In this document: positions 1-12,217 of the stretch, one piece after another
How positions within the stretch are numbered: position 1 is the first letter of the stretch
Layout of the letters: each line of letters begins with the position of its first letter
Notes under the pieces: model-generated
Databases searched by the model: none
Told to the model about the DNA's origin: nothing
What the model saw: the letters and a program-made list of their open reading frames with translations, nothing else
Program-made: the position numbers and the translations under genes
From: Channallabes apus
Taxonomy: Eukaryota; Chordata; Actinopteri; Siluriformes; Clariidae
Direction: 5' to 3'
Length of the DNA: 64,000 bases
Assembly: GCA_030522415.1 (NCBI GenBank)
Contig: CM060131.1
Coordinates: 4,420,203-4,484,202 of the forward strand

Positions 1-249
1 TTCTAAATATAGCGGTTCTGTTGTGTCTCGTGTCGCAAGTTCGGTGACGCAGTAATGACGATTTTCTCCGGCCAATCAGTGACCAGCGGAGTTTAAACGT
101 CACGTTTTGGTAACGGTTCGGCGCGCTTGGAACCTCGGCTGAGGTGGTACTAAAAAAAGGGCCAGGTACCAGGTACCCAGTGGAAAACCCCCCAAAAGTG
201 AGAAGAACTGAACCGTGTCGTGCCGTACTATGCAGTGGAAAAGCGCCAT
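1..249. mobile_element. non-autonomous DNA transposon, right part (window starts inside it)
   Basis: GC-rich non-coding sequence ending around CAGTGGAAAAGCGCC, a terminal motif I associate with a common teleost non-autonomous hAT-like element. The internal repeat CAGTGGAAAA at about 179 and 235 supports this. The left end is outside the window. Confidence 0.45.
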
Positions 250-1396
250 AAGATAACACCAGTGTCCCACTTAAACTGCATTGTAACATGTTTGCATTTG
301 TTTGTCCTTTTTAATATCTGTCCAGACCTCATAGTTTATTTAATCAGTGTACAGAAATAAATGAGATGAATGAGATAAAAGAAAATGGAGATGTATTATT
401 CAGTAGGGTGTGTGTGTGTTCGATGGACATGACATTGTGTGCCTGTATCTACTCCTTCAGCCTCCATTCTCCTGGAGTGGCTGTTTCTTAGCAACAGCAT
501 GACCTGTCTGCGTTACATGTCTCTCTCTGCCCCTACACCCCCCCCCCCCCCCCCCCCGCCCCTCTTTTTTTAACAATCTCACCCAGAGATAGAGACCGTG
601 AGGCTGGAACAATGTTTATGTGGCTTTTAGACAGGATGTAATGTTTTTTTTTTTTTTTTTATGTTTCCTTGCTACAACAGAAGAAGACCACATCAGTTTT
701 TCTCCTGTCAGTAAAGAACAGGAATCTACTGTGTGCATAGACTTATATTTACATTTAGGCTTTTGGCAGACACTCTTTTCCAGAGAATTTATATAAGTGC
801 TTTGAAGTCTTCATCATTAAATATTACTAACTAGAAGTAGCATCAGTCAGACACACTTAGAAATGATTACTTGCAAGTTACTTGCAAGGTTTTATTGTCA
901 TTTTATCATTTTATGCATTGAGCTGCTACCACATGCTTGACTGACTGAATAGCTGCATGACTATACAGGTGTATACTAATCTAAAAAGAAAATGGGTACA
1001 TATCATATACATACACATATAGTAATGTGCAAAAGCCTTGAGTCACTTCTCATTTATTCATATTTTACTTTCAATGAGTCAGACTTTGTCTTGAGGAAGT
1101 CTCTCTAGGCTTCTTGAAGCATTTATTGCCTTTTGTTTTCAGTCCTTGAACAATTTCAGAGGAATATTTTACAAGCATAAAAACAGGTGAAGATAATGAC
1201 GGATGATCAGGCCGGTGATTAATATACTGGTGATGCTGAATGCTGAGTGGTTGGAACAGACGAGAGGGGAAATGAGGCTGCTGCTATGATTGCCATATAA
1301 ACAACCAATTTTGAAATAGTATTTTTTAGGCACCTTGCAGCCTGCCATAGTAAATCAATTCTACATAATTAAATTTCATTTAATATGAATAAACTT
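250..1396. other. dner intron, no gene seen
   Basis: AT-rich intron with a run of 20 C at 538-557 and a T run at 644-660. Nothing coding or structured was recognised apart from the short SINE-tail fragment at 747-788. Confidence 0.6.
747..788 (-). mobile_element. SINE 3'-tail fragment
   Basis: TTTACATTTAGGCTTTTGGC followed by AGACACTC is the reverse complement of the tail of the SINE family at 55148 and 32799. Only about 40 bases remain. Confidence 0.5.
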
Positions 1397-1771
1397 GGCG
1401 GCGCGGTGGTGTAGTGGTTAGCACTGTCGCCTTGCACCTCCAGGGTCTGGGTTCGATTCCCCGGCCAGGCTCGATTCCCGTCTCTGTGTGCATGGAGTTT
1501 GCATGTTCTCCCCGTGCTTGGTGAGTTTCCTCCGGGTACTCCGGTTTCCTCCCACAGTCCAAAGACATGCAGATTAGGTTAATTGGCGTTCCTAAATTGC
1601 CCGTAGTGTGTGATTGGGTGTGTGAGTGTGTGTATGTGTGTGTGCCCTGCGATGGATTGGCACCCTGTCCAGGGTGTACCCCGCCTAGTGCCCGAAGTCT
1701 CCTGGGATAGGCTCCAGGTCCCCCGCGACCCTGAACACAGGATTAAGCGGTATAGAAAATGAATGAATGAT
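1397..1771 (+). mobile_element. tRNA-derived SINE, GAAT-tailed family, near full length
   Basis: Starts GGCGGCGCGGTGGTGTAGTG (A-box-like GGTGTAGTGGTTAGCAC), has a B-box-like GGTTCGATTCC, and ends with GCGGTATAGAAAATGAATGA. The same 370-base unit recurs in this window at 3375, 21116, 22706, 31264 and 45063, with partial or diverged copies at 11150, 25780 and 57085. Confidence 0.85.
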
Positions 1772-1994
1772 TAAACTGGGTGAGGACTCAAGACTTTTGA
1801 AAAGTGCTGAATATTCTCAATTGTCTCTTTGTCACTTGTTAAGGGATGTGATATTTTAAGCAACAGTCATTTCTTAATTGATGTCAAACCTAATAGGTTA
1901 CAAAATGGATATTAATATACTTAAGCTCTTGAACAATTTGAATGTGAGTTTCTCAAACTCATGACCTGTCTTTAGTGGTTGTTGTTACTTCCCC

Positions 1995-2014
1995 TTATTA
2001 TTATTATTGTTATT

Positions 2015-2052
<38 letters not shown>

Positions 2053-2081
2053 CATCATCATCATAATAACAATAATAATAA
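1995..2081. repeat. palindromic trinucleotide microsatellite
   Basis: A TTA/ATG repeat tract whose second half is the reverse complement of the first: TTATTATTATTG...ATGATGATGA, then ATCATCATCATC...CAATAATAATAA. Arms of about 30 bases could fold into a long hairpin. Confidence 0.85.
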
Positions 2082-2443
2082 TAATCATCATCATCATTAT
2101 TATTAACAGAGAAAACTGAAAAATGTGTATTCTGTTTCACTGGATGCTTCATTATTACAATAAATCAAAAAGGTCTATGTGTAGATCACAGCGCACAAAA
2201 AAACTCTAGTATAAAATTGGCGGTGGCTTTGATCAGCTGTTTAAACACCATATGAGGAATTTAAATCCTGTTTCATAAAAGGAAAGAAGGGATTTCAGAT
2301 ATGGGGCATAACATTATCCCGCTCCATGACATGTGCAGTGCTGTACAGATTGAATCTTCTTTATTCAGTCAGAAATATAATGCCGTGTGCATCAAATTTG
2401 GTTCCTACTTCTCAGTCTGTGTCTCATGAAATTTTCTTCACAG

Positions 2444-2737
2444 TTTGTTGCTGACCCCTGTGCCAGTGATCCCTGTCTCCATGGTAACTGCACACGTGAA
2501 GGGGCAGAGTTTGTGTGTGTGTGCAGCGATGGGTATGCAGGAGTCAGGTGTGAGCAGCCACCTTCAGCCTATGACCTAGTTGAGTCTAGCTGGGACCTGG
2601 CAGCCACTCCAGCTACCACTACTCAACCGTCTCAGCCAATCACAGAGCTCAGCGACACTGAGGCTCCACCCACTTTGCAACCATGGCAACAAAAGCCTGG
2701 ACAGAGAGTGATGGAGATCAAATGGGAGGAACTCCAG
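2444..2737 (+). CDS. dner: dner exon, EGF repeat plus linker (likely exon 2)
   Basis: Starts after the acceptor ttcttcacag and ends at CTCCAG/gtgtgt; 98 codons, phase 0 to 0. The first 35 residues ([11 protein letters not shown] to GVRCEQP) form one six-cysteine EGF repeat. The rest is a Ser/Thr/Pro-rich linker leading to [14 protein letters not shown], which resembles the human linker before the non-EGF segment. An upstream Met at 2387 is in frame but lies in intron, before the acceptor, so it is not a start. Confidence 0.95.
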
Positions 2738-5700
2738 GTGTGTATGTGTATCCAGCAGTCATATAGTCATCACCAAATTAGAGTAAAAAAAAAAAAGGAT
2801 ATCTTTACAAATTCCAAGTTTGTTTGTGCCTGGTACAGATCACTGATGGTTCAGAGTGTGTGAGTATCGCAGGCACTGAACCAGCTGGAATGATGACAGT
2901 TTCCATGGATATTGCAGAGGGAACTGCAGTAAAGTAAGTTACCACTGCTGTGGCAAGTACAGTAATAAGAACAGCTGCACACAGCATCTGTCTTAGCGTT
3001 ATAGGATGGATTTAATAGTGGAATTCGTATGTAGGATTGATTATGTGATGATCCACACGATTAGAGGGTCCTGAGCACTAGGTCCAGTTGTTAGAACAGA
3101 GGTTTAAAGAAAGCAACTAGAAATTTCATGTAAAACAATCTGATTATTAAAATGCACATCAATCATGTACCAATTATTGAATGATTGTATAGAGACAGGA
3201 GAAGTGACCAGACAATGGAGCAATGTTCCTAGAAATCAGGACAATGACCTAAAATGACCTTAACCAGGACGCTACTTTGAAATTGGTCAAAACAAAGAAT
3301 CATGTTCATTAAAGTTGTCACAAACAGAAAGAGGAAGTCTTATATTTATAAATTAACATGTACTATACATACATGGCGGCGCGGTGGTGTAGTGGTTAGC
3401 ACTGTCGCCTTGCACCTCCAGGGTCCGGGTTCGATTCCCGGCCAGGCTCGTTTCCCGTCTCTGTGTGCATGGAGTTTGCATGTTCTCCCCGTGCTTGGTG
3501 GGTTTCCTCCGGGTACTCCGGTTTCCTCCCACAGTCCAAAGACATGCAGATTAGACTAATTGGCGTTCCCAAATTGACCATAGAGTGTGAATGAATGTCT
3601 GTGTGTGTGTGTGCTCTGCGATGGATTGGCACGCTGTCCAGGGTGTACCCTGCCTCGTGCCCAGAGTCTCCTGGGATAGGCTCCAGGTCCCCGCGACCCT
3701 AAATACAGGATAAAGCGGTATAGAAGATGAATGAATGAATGAATATACATACATTATACATTAAACGTATGCGGACAACTGATGTCTGTGGATCTTCTAC
3801 AGACATGTGGGTTATTTTCCCACAGTGGTCTAGAATTCCTTTTCAAATCTTATCTCATTAAAATTCCCCTTCAGTGGTCTAGCCCAAACCTGTTCCAGCA
3901 TGTCAGTTCCCATGTGCACAAAGCAAGGGCAACAAAGACATGATTTTCCAAAGTTGGTGTGGAAAAACTCCAGGGAGCTCAATCATGTCAGGACTCCATT
4001 AAAATGCATTGGAATGACAACTTCACAACTGACCTTCTTGCTTGACATCAGTGTCTGACCTCACTAATGCCCTGGTAGCTGAATAGGCATAAATCTCCAT
4101 AGCCACCTCTCAAAATCCTATTGGACAGCCTTTCCAGATGAGTGAAGGTTATTATAGCACCAAGGGTGGTGGTGGTTGGCGGACCATCTTCATATTAATC
4201 ATCATGCTTTTGAATTAAGGTGTCCACATGCTTTTGGAAATATCAATTAGCCTGTGCTATTACAGTAACTGCTTTATTGAGAAAATAAGAAAGGAACTAA
4301 AATTCAAAGAGCCGAATTAAAAAGGGTCACGGAACAGTTACTGTATATATGTCTGTGTGTAGGTTGGTACTGAACGTTAGTGGAGCTGCAGCCTTGTGGC
4401 GTGTCGGAGCTCTTGGCTTCGACAGATGTTCAGTGTCTGATGGTATGGTCGTTTGGTTCCAGCAGGATGTCAATGGCCTCGTAATCGCCGATCAGTTACT
4501 GCCCCTTGGACACAACTACTTTATCAGTAAGATAGTCACTTCTTTAGCATTCATTACTTACTGTGTAAGTGCAACAGATATTCTCAACATTGTGTGTTGT
4601 GTGTAGCTGTACTGCGCATTGGAGCCCCTTCTGGTCTGGAAGTCACACTCAGATTACAGTTCACTGTGAAGTCTACCAGCTGCATGGAACCTGGCAGCAG
4701 CTTTAGTGACCCACAATGCACTGGGAGAGGGAAGTGCATCACACAGTCTTCTGTGGTAAGAGTTCACAGAGACACTGCCTACATGGCAAAATGCTGTACA
4801 TACTACTGAACTTAATAGTATGATGAAATAGTATGCCATTATAAACCACCACAGCTTATATGTTCTATATTGATATTTAATATTGTAGTACACTATAAAT
4901 AGCAAAAGAACAAGACATGCTGACATTGCAAATTATTAATGCAAATTATTAATGTATTCTTCAAACTTTGCCTTCATGAAAAAAACCTTTTACAGCAATT
5001 ACAGCCTGGCAGACATTCTAGCTGTCAATTTTCAAGATAATCTGATAAAACACCACATACTTCCTGAGCAACTCCCACAAGATGGATTGGCTCGATGGAG
5101 TCTTGATCCAAACCATACGGTCAAGCTGCTCCCACAAACAGCTCAATAGGATCCTGAGACTGTGCTGGCCACTTCGTTATTAGTCAGAATTCCGGCTAAC
5201 TTTAGTTGCTTGTCATATGGATAAAATATGTTTTTCTTTGGAAAACAAAGAAATTCGAACGTGATCCGAAATTTTAGAGCAGTAGTGTATTTGGTTTATA
5301 CATAAGTGTGTGTGTGTGTTGCAGAGCACATTTTTTTGCCAGTGTGATGTTGGATACTCTGGAATCTTCTGTGAGGAATTTGATGCATGCTACACAAACC
5401 CTTGTGAAAACAATGGGACCTGCAGTGACATCACACAAAGACATGAGAGGCGGGACTACACTTGTACCTGTTCACCAGGTGTGTTTGTTAGAAAGACAGT
5501 GTTACTGCACTACAAAGGGACAAGGTTAAACAGAGGGTGGCTGAGAACAAGATGCATAGAGCTAATACCATGGGTAGAGTTGGATATTTCCGCTGAGGCG
5601 GGGCGGGGTTGGGTGTTGGGTAGTGGGGGTGGGGGGGGGGGGGGTTCACAGTCTGACACATGCATGGTGTGTTAAGCATATACAGTACAGGATATAAGGG

Positions 5701-8700
5701 AACAGAAGACAATAGTATGGAGCTTGCCATAAAGCCAAACAACACAATGCATCTATTCCGTTTTTGACAACTGTTTACTATAAGACACAAGGTATTTTAC
5801 TATATGATGCAGAGTGTTCATCTTTCACATGAGCGAATGAATACAACTCAAGTAAATATGATACATATGTATTGAGTAACCAATGTCCCTACCCAGTAAA
5901 GATATATTTGCATTTTGCAGCAGTAGGTTTCACATTTATTCCATATAATCATTTAATTCAATTGAATTGCTTAAAAATAAGAAACACAAGAAATGTTTCT
6001 CTTGACCTATTTAGAGTGTAATAATGTAATAATAATAATAATGTAGTGACATATTTCAGCTGCCAGGGAGCCAATGCCGTCTCTGCTCCCTCCAAACTCC
6101 ATCTATTGATAATATTCATAAGATTAGAAGCCTATAACTGATGATAAACAAAATGCTTATTGCCCCCCCCCCCCCACACACACACCCACCTGTCTCTCTG
6201 TTACAGGGTTTGAAGGTCAGAACTGTCAGTCTTGGGTAAATCACTGCGCCTCAGAACCCTGCAAAAATGGAGCAACGTGCACAAACACACTGAACGGACC
6301 ACAGTGTACCTGTGCAGAAGGTACACATTCCACACTTTATATACTGTACAAACCTGCTTCTTGTATTAGCTAGTAAACATATGCATAAAGAAATGAGCAT
6401 TTATTTGACGGTGGTGTACACAGTATGATTGGTTGAAAAATGTTTGGTCTACATTTAGTGTTTGATTCGACAACAGCGCAAAACCGTTTTTACATACTAG
6501 CCTAAATACCGTATCTACTGTAAAAAAAAAAAATCTATTATTCACTCTGTAGACCACCTGACCGAACAGTTACTACAGAAACAGAAGAATGCTCCTTTAA
6601 CCTTAAGATGGTGGAGATAGCTCGAAGGATTGCATACTGATTTACATTCATAACTGATACTCTTCAGACTAAATCACTAAGTGTGCCTCGTAGCAAGCAA
6701 GACTGATGATAAACTCACTTGTTTGAGACTTGAAAAATGACTTGGGTTTGTTTGATGCAGTAAAGTGACGCATGTGCCATCAGTACTCGGGATGGTCTTG
6801 GTTGAATTAAAACGCTGACTCAGCTCTAAAAACACTACAGGGCTCTTTCTAAAATAATCTTCTTTTTAATGCCTATTTTTATTCCCAGTGAGAATGAGCA
6901 GCCCATATCGACTCTGTCCTGATTTATGCTCCCTTTCTGTCTCGTTTATTTCCTAACTGTGTCACCTAGTTGCTTATTTTAACCTTCCTATCCCCCACTC
7001 TTTTCCCTCGAGAAGCCATGGCCTCAGCAATAATGCAAATCCACAATTTTACTGACTCTCTCTCTCTCTCTGTCCCTCTCTCTCTCTCTTTCCTTCTCTC
7101 TCTCTCATCTTTCAGGTTATAAAGGAAATGTCTGTGAGATTAGGGATGACCCATGCGCTTCAAGTCCATGCCACAATAATGGGACATGTTATCTGCAGGC
7201 CGGTGGACAGGGCTTCAGCTGCACCTGTCCTCCTGGTTTCACTGGACACACCTGCACTCAGCTGGTAGATTTCTGCTCTCTCAACCCATGTGCACATGGT
7301 GTATGTCGCAATGTTGGCACAAGCTATAGGTGTCTGTGTGTGCCAGGTGAGACACACACACATCATTTTTTATCATTGGGTTCTAAATCTTACTAAATGA
7401 TGATATGTTGATACTGCTTGGAATAAACTGTGCATTAATGAACTGTCATTCTAAATGTATTACTTCATCATTATACCACACTTTGATACGTTCTAGTTGA
7501 ATCCAGTGAGATATATAGTGCATGCCATATAAGATATATACAGTCAGCTTCCAAAATTTTGGAACAAACATACATGTTTTGGGTTTTTTTTTTTGGCAAG
7601 TAATGGAAAGTAAAGTAAAGTTTTTGGCAAATAACTTCAGCTTTCTGCAGCTTCTGCTTGTTTGTGCAAAAATCTCTCACATCTTTTCCTTGTGTAGCTT
7701 AACTCAATGTTTTGGAATACTATCCATCTGCATCTGAAGTGTGTTTTTAACTTGGCTATGTTGAAGATGAAAAGGTTCTTCTTCACCATGGAGAGAATTC
7801 TGCAGTCATCCACTTTTAATTGTCTTCCACTTACAGGCCTTTTGCTGTACTGAGATTCCGACTTAATTCATTTACACTTTCAAATTGAATATTGATGTTA
7901 GCATTATGGTATCCAGCCTGTCCTGGATGAAGAGAAATGTAATTGGTACAATGTCAGAAACTGATACCGTGGCTTGCAAAAGTATTCGGCCCCCTTGAAC
8001 TTTTCCACATTTTGTCACATTACAGTCACAAACATGAATCAATTGTATTGGAATTCCACGTGAAAGACCAATACAAAGTGGTGTACACGTGAGAAGTGGA
8101 ACGAAAATCATACATGATTTACAAATAAATAACTGCAAAGTGGGGTGTGTGTAATTATTCAGCCCCCTTTGGTCTGAGTGCAGTCAGTTGCCCATAGACA
8201 TTGCCTGATGAGTGCTAATGACTAAATAGAGTGCACCTGTGTGTAATCTAATGTCAGTACAAATACAGCTGCTCTGCGACGGCCTCAGAGGTTGTCTAAG
8301 AGAATATTTGGAGCAACAACACCATGAAGTCCAAAGAACACACCAGACAGGTCAGGGATAAAGTTATTGAGAAATTTAAAGCAGGCTTAGGCCACAAAAA
8401 GATTTCCAAAGCCTTGAACATCCCACGGAGCCACTGTTCAAGCCATCATTCAGAAATGGAAGGAGTATGGCACAACTGTAAACCTACCGAGACAAGGCCG
8501 TCCACCTAAACTCACAGGCCGAACAAGGAGAGCGCTGATCAGAAATGCAGCCAAGAGGCCCATGGTGACTCTGGACGAGCTGCAGAGATCTACAGCTCAG
8601 GTGGGGGAATCTGTCCATAGGACAACTATTAGTCGTGCACTGCACAAAGTTGGCCTTTATGGAAGAGTGGCGAGAAGAAAGCCATTGTTAACAGAAAACC

Positions 8701-11700
8701 ATAAGAAGTCCCATTTGTAGTTTGCCACAAGCCATGTGGGGGACACCGCAAACATGTAGAAGAAGGTGCTCTGGTCAGATGAGACCAAAATGGAACTTTT
8801 TGGCCAAAATGCAAAACACTACGTGTGGTGAAAAACTAACACTGCACATCACTCTGAACACACCATCCCCACTGTCAAATATGGTGGTGGCAGCATCATG
8901 CTCTGGGGTGCTTCTCTTCAGCAGGGACAGGGAAGCTGGTCAGAGTTGATGGGAAGATGGATGGAGCCAAATACAGGGCAATCTTGGAAGAAAACCTCTT
9001 AGAGTCTGCAAAAGACTTGAGACTGGGGCGGAGGTTCACCTTCCAGCAGGACAACGACCCTAAACATAAAGCCAGGGCAACAATGGAATGGTTTAAAACA
9101 AAACATATCCATGTGTTAGAATGGCCCAGTCAAAGTCCAGATCTAAATCCAATCGAGAATCTGTGGCAAGATCTGAAAACTGCTGTTCACAAACGCTGTC
9201 CATCTAATCTGACTGAGCTGGAGCTGTTTTGCAAAGAAGAATGGACAAGGATTTCAGTCTCTAGATGTGCAATGCTGGTAGAGACATACCCTAAAAGACT
9301 GGCAGCTGTAATTGCAGCAAAAGGTGGTTCTACAAAGTATTGACTCAGGGGGCTGAATAATTACACACACTCCACTTTGCAGTTATTTATTTGTAAAAAA
9401 ATTTTGGAATCATGTATGATTTTCGTTCCACTTCTCATGTGTACACCACTTTGTATTGATCTTTCACGTGGAATTCCAATAAAATTGATTCATGTTTGTG
9501 GCTGTAATGTGACAAAATGTGGAAAAGTTCAAGGGGGCCGAATACTTTTGCAAGCCACTGTAGGAGTCTTAAATGCACACGATGTTAGCAAGCAATTAAT
9601 TAATTGTACACACCCACAGCAGTTGCACGAAATATTTTAAAACATAAAGTCTTTCAAAACAAAGATGAAATCCTATCACTTGAGCTGGTAGTAGTAATAA
9701 TTCATTGCTATATTTGTTAAGTTTAGTTTACTTTTTTAGTTTAAGTTTAGTTTTCATTTGCTTATGATGTAAATGTGATGGTGCACGGTATGGTCTGTCA
9801 TTGCAGAGTAAATTTACTTTAACTCATATATTTAATGTTTATTTTATATTTGAGGAACATTTTAAGCATCTTTGAATATTTTGGGGGATGCTGATACTGA
9901 CTTTCTTGTACCTTGTTGTACAGTATCTTTCTGCCAGCCTCCTCTATTTCAGGGCTGCATATAAATCTGTATAACTTGTCAGTCTGCAATGAGCAAATGG
10001 CCACTGAGAAAACCTGAACAGCTAAAAACAAGCTCTCTTTAAACTCTTGGCTACATTTTATATCCAGTTTGCCATTACTACAGACATACTGTATAAGTTG
10101 GCAAATTGCATGCATTGGCACACAGTGTGTCAGCCAGCACACAGAGCATTTATGCTGAGGTCCAGGTATTCAAACATGTCATGCTATGGCCAAAACCCCA
10201 CATTCTTGGCAAAGGTACTGTATGGACATGTAGCAGGTAGCTTTGGCCACACACTTTGGCTGAACACAAAGTTGCTCATAAATGTTCTTTGTACTTAGTT
10301 TATAATATCAGTTTTGGATACTCGGAAGAGAAGGGCAGGGCTGTTAACCAACCACCACTTGGTGCAGAGTTGGAATTGTCACCCAAGTTGCTGGCCAAAT
10401 TTACCCTTTAAAAACGAGGATAGGTTTCTGTGATGCTTGGAAGTGTCTGACAAAAGCTTCTCTTACAGCAGATTCACCTCTTACAGTACCTCCAAAAGAA
10501 TTTCTCCATTTTACCAAATGAGGTCGGTGCCATGGAGTCTGAGTGCTCCATGGTCAAATCCAATCATAGCATAAGCTGTGGCCAGAATGCTGTTGGTGCC
10601 TGTCATGACTCCAGGATGCACTGGCAGATACACATTGTGAGGGAAACTGTGAGATTGAAGAAGGACTCGTTTTGAGTGCTGTCCTTTTACAGTTGGGGGG
10701 TATATGAGAGGATTGTGGCAAAATTCGATTAAAGTGGGAAAAGTGTCAGCATAGTACTGTAGTTTGGAGAGGCTAAAAGTGAAGAAAGTCACATTTGGAA
10801 AGTTTAGTTTGGAAAGTTTTGTTAAGCAAGCTCGCATGCCCAATATAGGAACCAGGGAACCACCAAATGCTTCATGGAACAAGGGAAAAAGGTGACCTGG
10901 TTTGATGAATCCAGTCTAGCCTAATGAAGTTCTTTTCCTTTGGGCAGCTGCATGAGTGTGTATCGTTTACCTGGGAAAAGCTGCCACTAGAATGCTCTAT
11001 GACAGTGGTTCTCAAACTTTCAAGCCAGCGACCCCTAATTGAAGATCGGCAAGATCTCGCGACCCCCACTATCAAAAACAAGCATTAAACATAACAAGCT
11101 GTTCACAGTATTTTGACTACATTTACTAAACATCAAAATAAATTTATGTTTATCTAAATTGCCCATAGTGTGTGATTGGGTGTGTGAGTGTGTGTGTATG
11201 TGCCCTGCGATGGATTGGCACCCTGTCCAGGGTGTACCCCGCCTAGTGCCCGAAGTCTCCTGGGATAGGCTCCAGGCCCCCCGCGACCCTGAACACAGGA
11301 TTAAGCGGTATAGAAAATGAATGAATGAATGAATAATCACAATTTTTTTTTTTAAACCCTCTCGCGACCCCTTGAGATTATTCCCCAGTTTGGGAACCAC
11401 TGCTCTATGAGACGTAGGCAAGACGGCAGAGGCAACATTATTCCCTAGTGGCGTGCTGTCTTTCATGTCCCCTGACATGAAGAGTTCAAAGTGTTGACTT
11501 GATGTCCAAATTCCCCAGACCTCAAGCTGAACAAATTTCTCTTTTTTATTACTATTTTTCTTCTTCTTCTTCTTCTTCTTCTTATTATTATTATTATTTT
11601 GGTTATGTGACACTATTCCCTTTGGCAATAATGTAATATTTTTATGAACAACACATTCACACAGTGAAAATAAAAAAAAAAAGGAAAAGGGTTAGACTGC

Positions 11701-12163
11701 CACCCTCAGGGGGGAAATTGTATTTACATAATTTAACAATAAATCTCTGTGTCCTTCTCTCTGTGTTCCTCTCAGGTTATCACGGTTTGTACTGTGAGGA
11801 AGAATATAATGAGTGTCTCTCTGCCCCATGTTTAAATTTTGCTACGTGCCGGGATCAAATCAATGCCTATGAATGCGTATGTACATCACAGTATACAGGT
11901 ACACATTTATATCTGCTTTACAGTAATGCGTAATGCGTTTTCTGTGTGTCTTGTGTGTCTTGTCTATCATGATTATGATGTTGATTATGATTATGTTACA
12001 TTATGAGGTCTTGTGCTGTGTGCATGTTTTATAGGGAGACACTGTGAGATTTATAAAGATCCATGTGCAAAACTGCAGTGTCAGAACGGAGGCCAGTGTG
12101 AAAGAAGGCAGAGCAATGCAACCTGTATGTGCACAGCTGGATACACAGGTACGTATAGGTTTA

Positions 12164-12217
<54 letters not shown>

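Larger units (their letters stand above)
10869..11535 (+). mobile_element. old Tc1-like relic split by an hAT insertion
   Basis: Left part 10869-11002 contains GGTGACCTGGTTTGATGAAT (the W-DES region) and TGTATCGTTTACCTGGG. The right part 11403-11535 continues with GAGTTCAAAGTGTTGACTTG and CCAAATTCCCCAGACCTCAA (the PNSPDL region). The halves are interrupted exactly by the element at 11003-11402. Confidence 0.7.

Noticed and set aside
1397..1771. tRNA genes suggested by A/B box-like sequences here and in the other SINE copies
   Set aside because: They are the tRNA-derived heads of SINEs: no complete cloverleaf or anticodon arm, and the unit continues into a shared body and tail.
2387..2443. 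In-frame Met and hydrophobic stretch before the first dner exon, resembling a signal peptide
   Set aside because: It lies in intron before a good acceptor (ttcttcacag) and the homologous human exon begins at the VADPC segment; the real signal peptide should be in exon 1 outside the window.
8324..9343. Tc1 transposase as a functional gene
   Set aside because: Frameshifts and an internal stop break the frame; only the last 128 codons are continuous.
10511..10882. 123-codon - strand frame in the dner intron
   Set aside because: No recognisable domain, overlaps the edge of a Tc1 relic, and lies in an intron of a conserved gene; probably chance.
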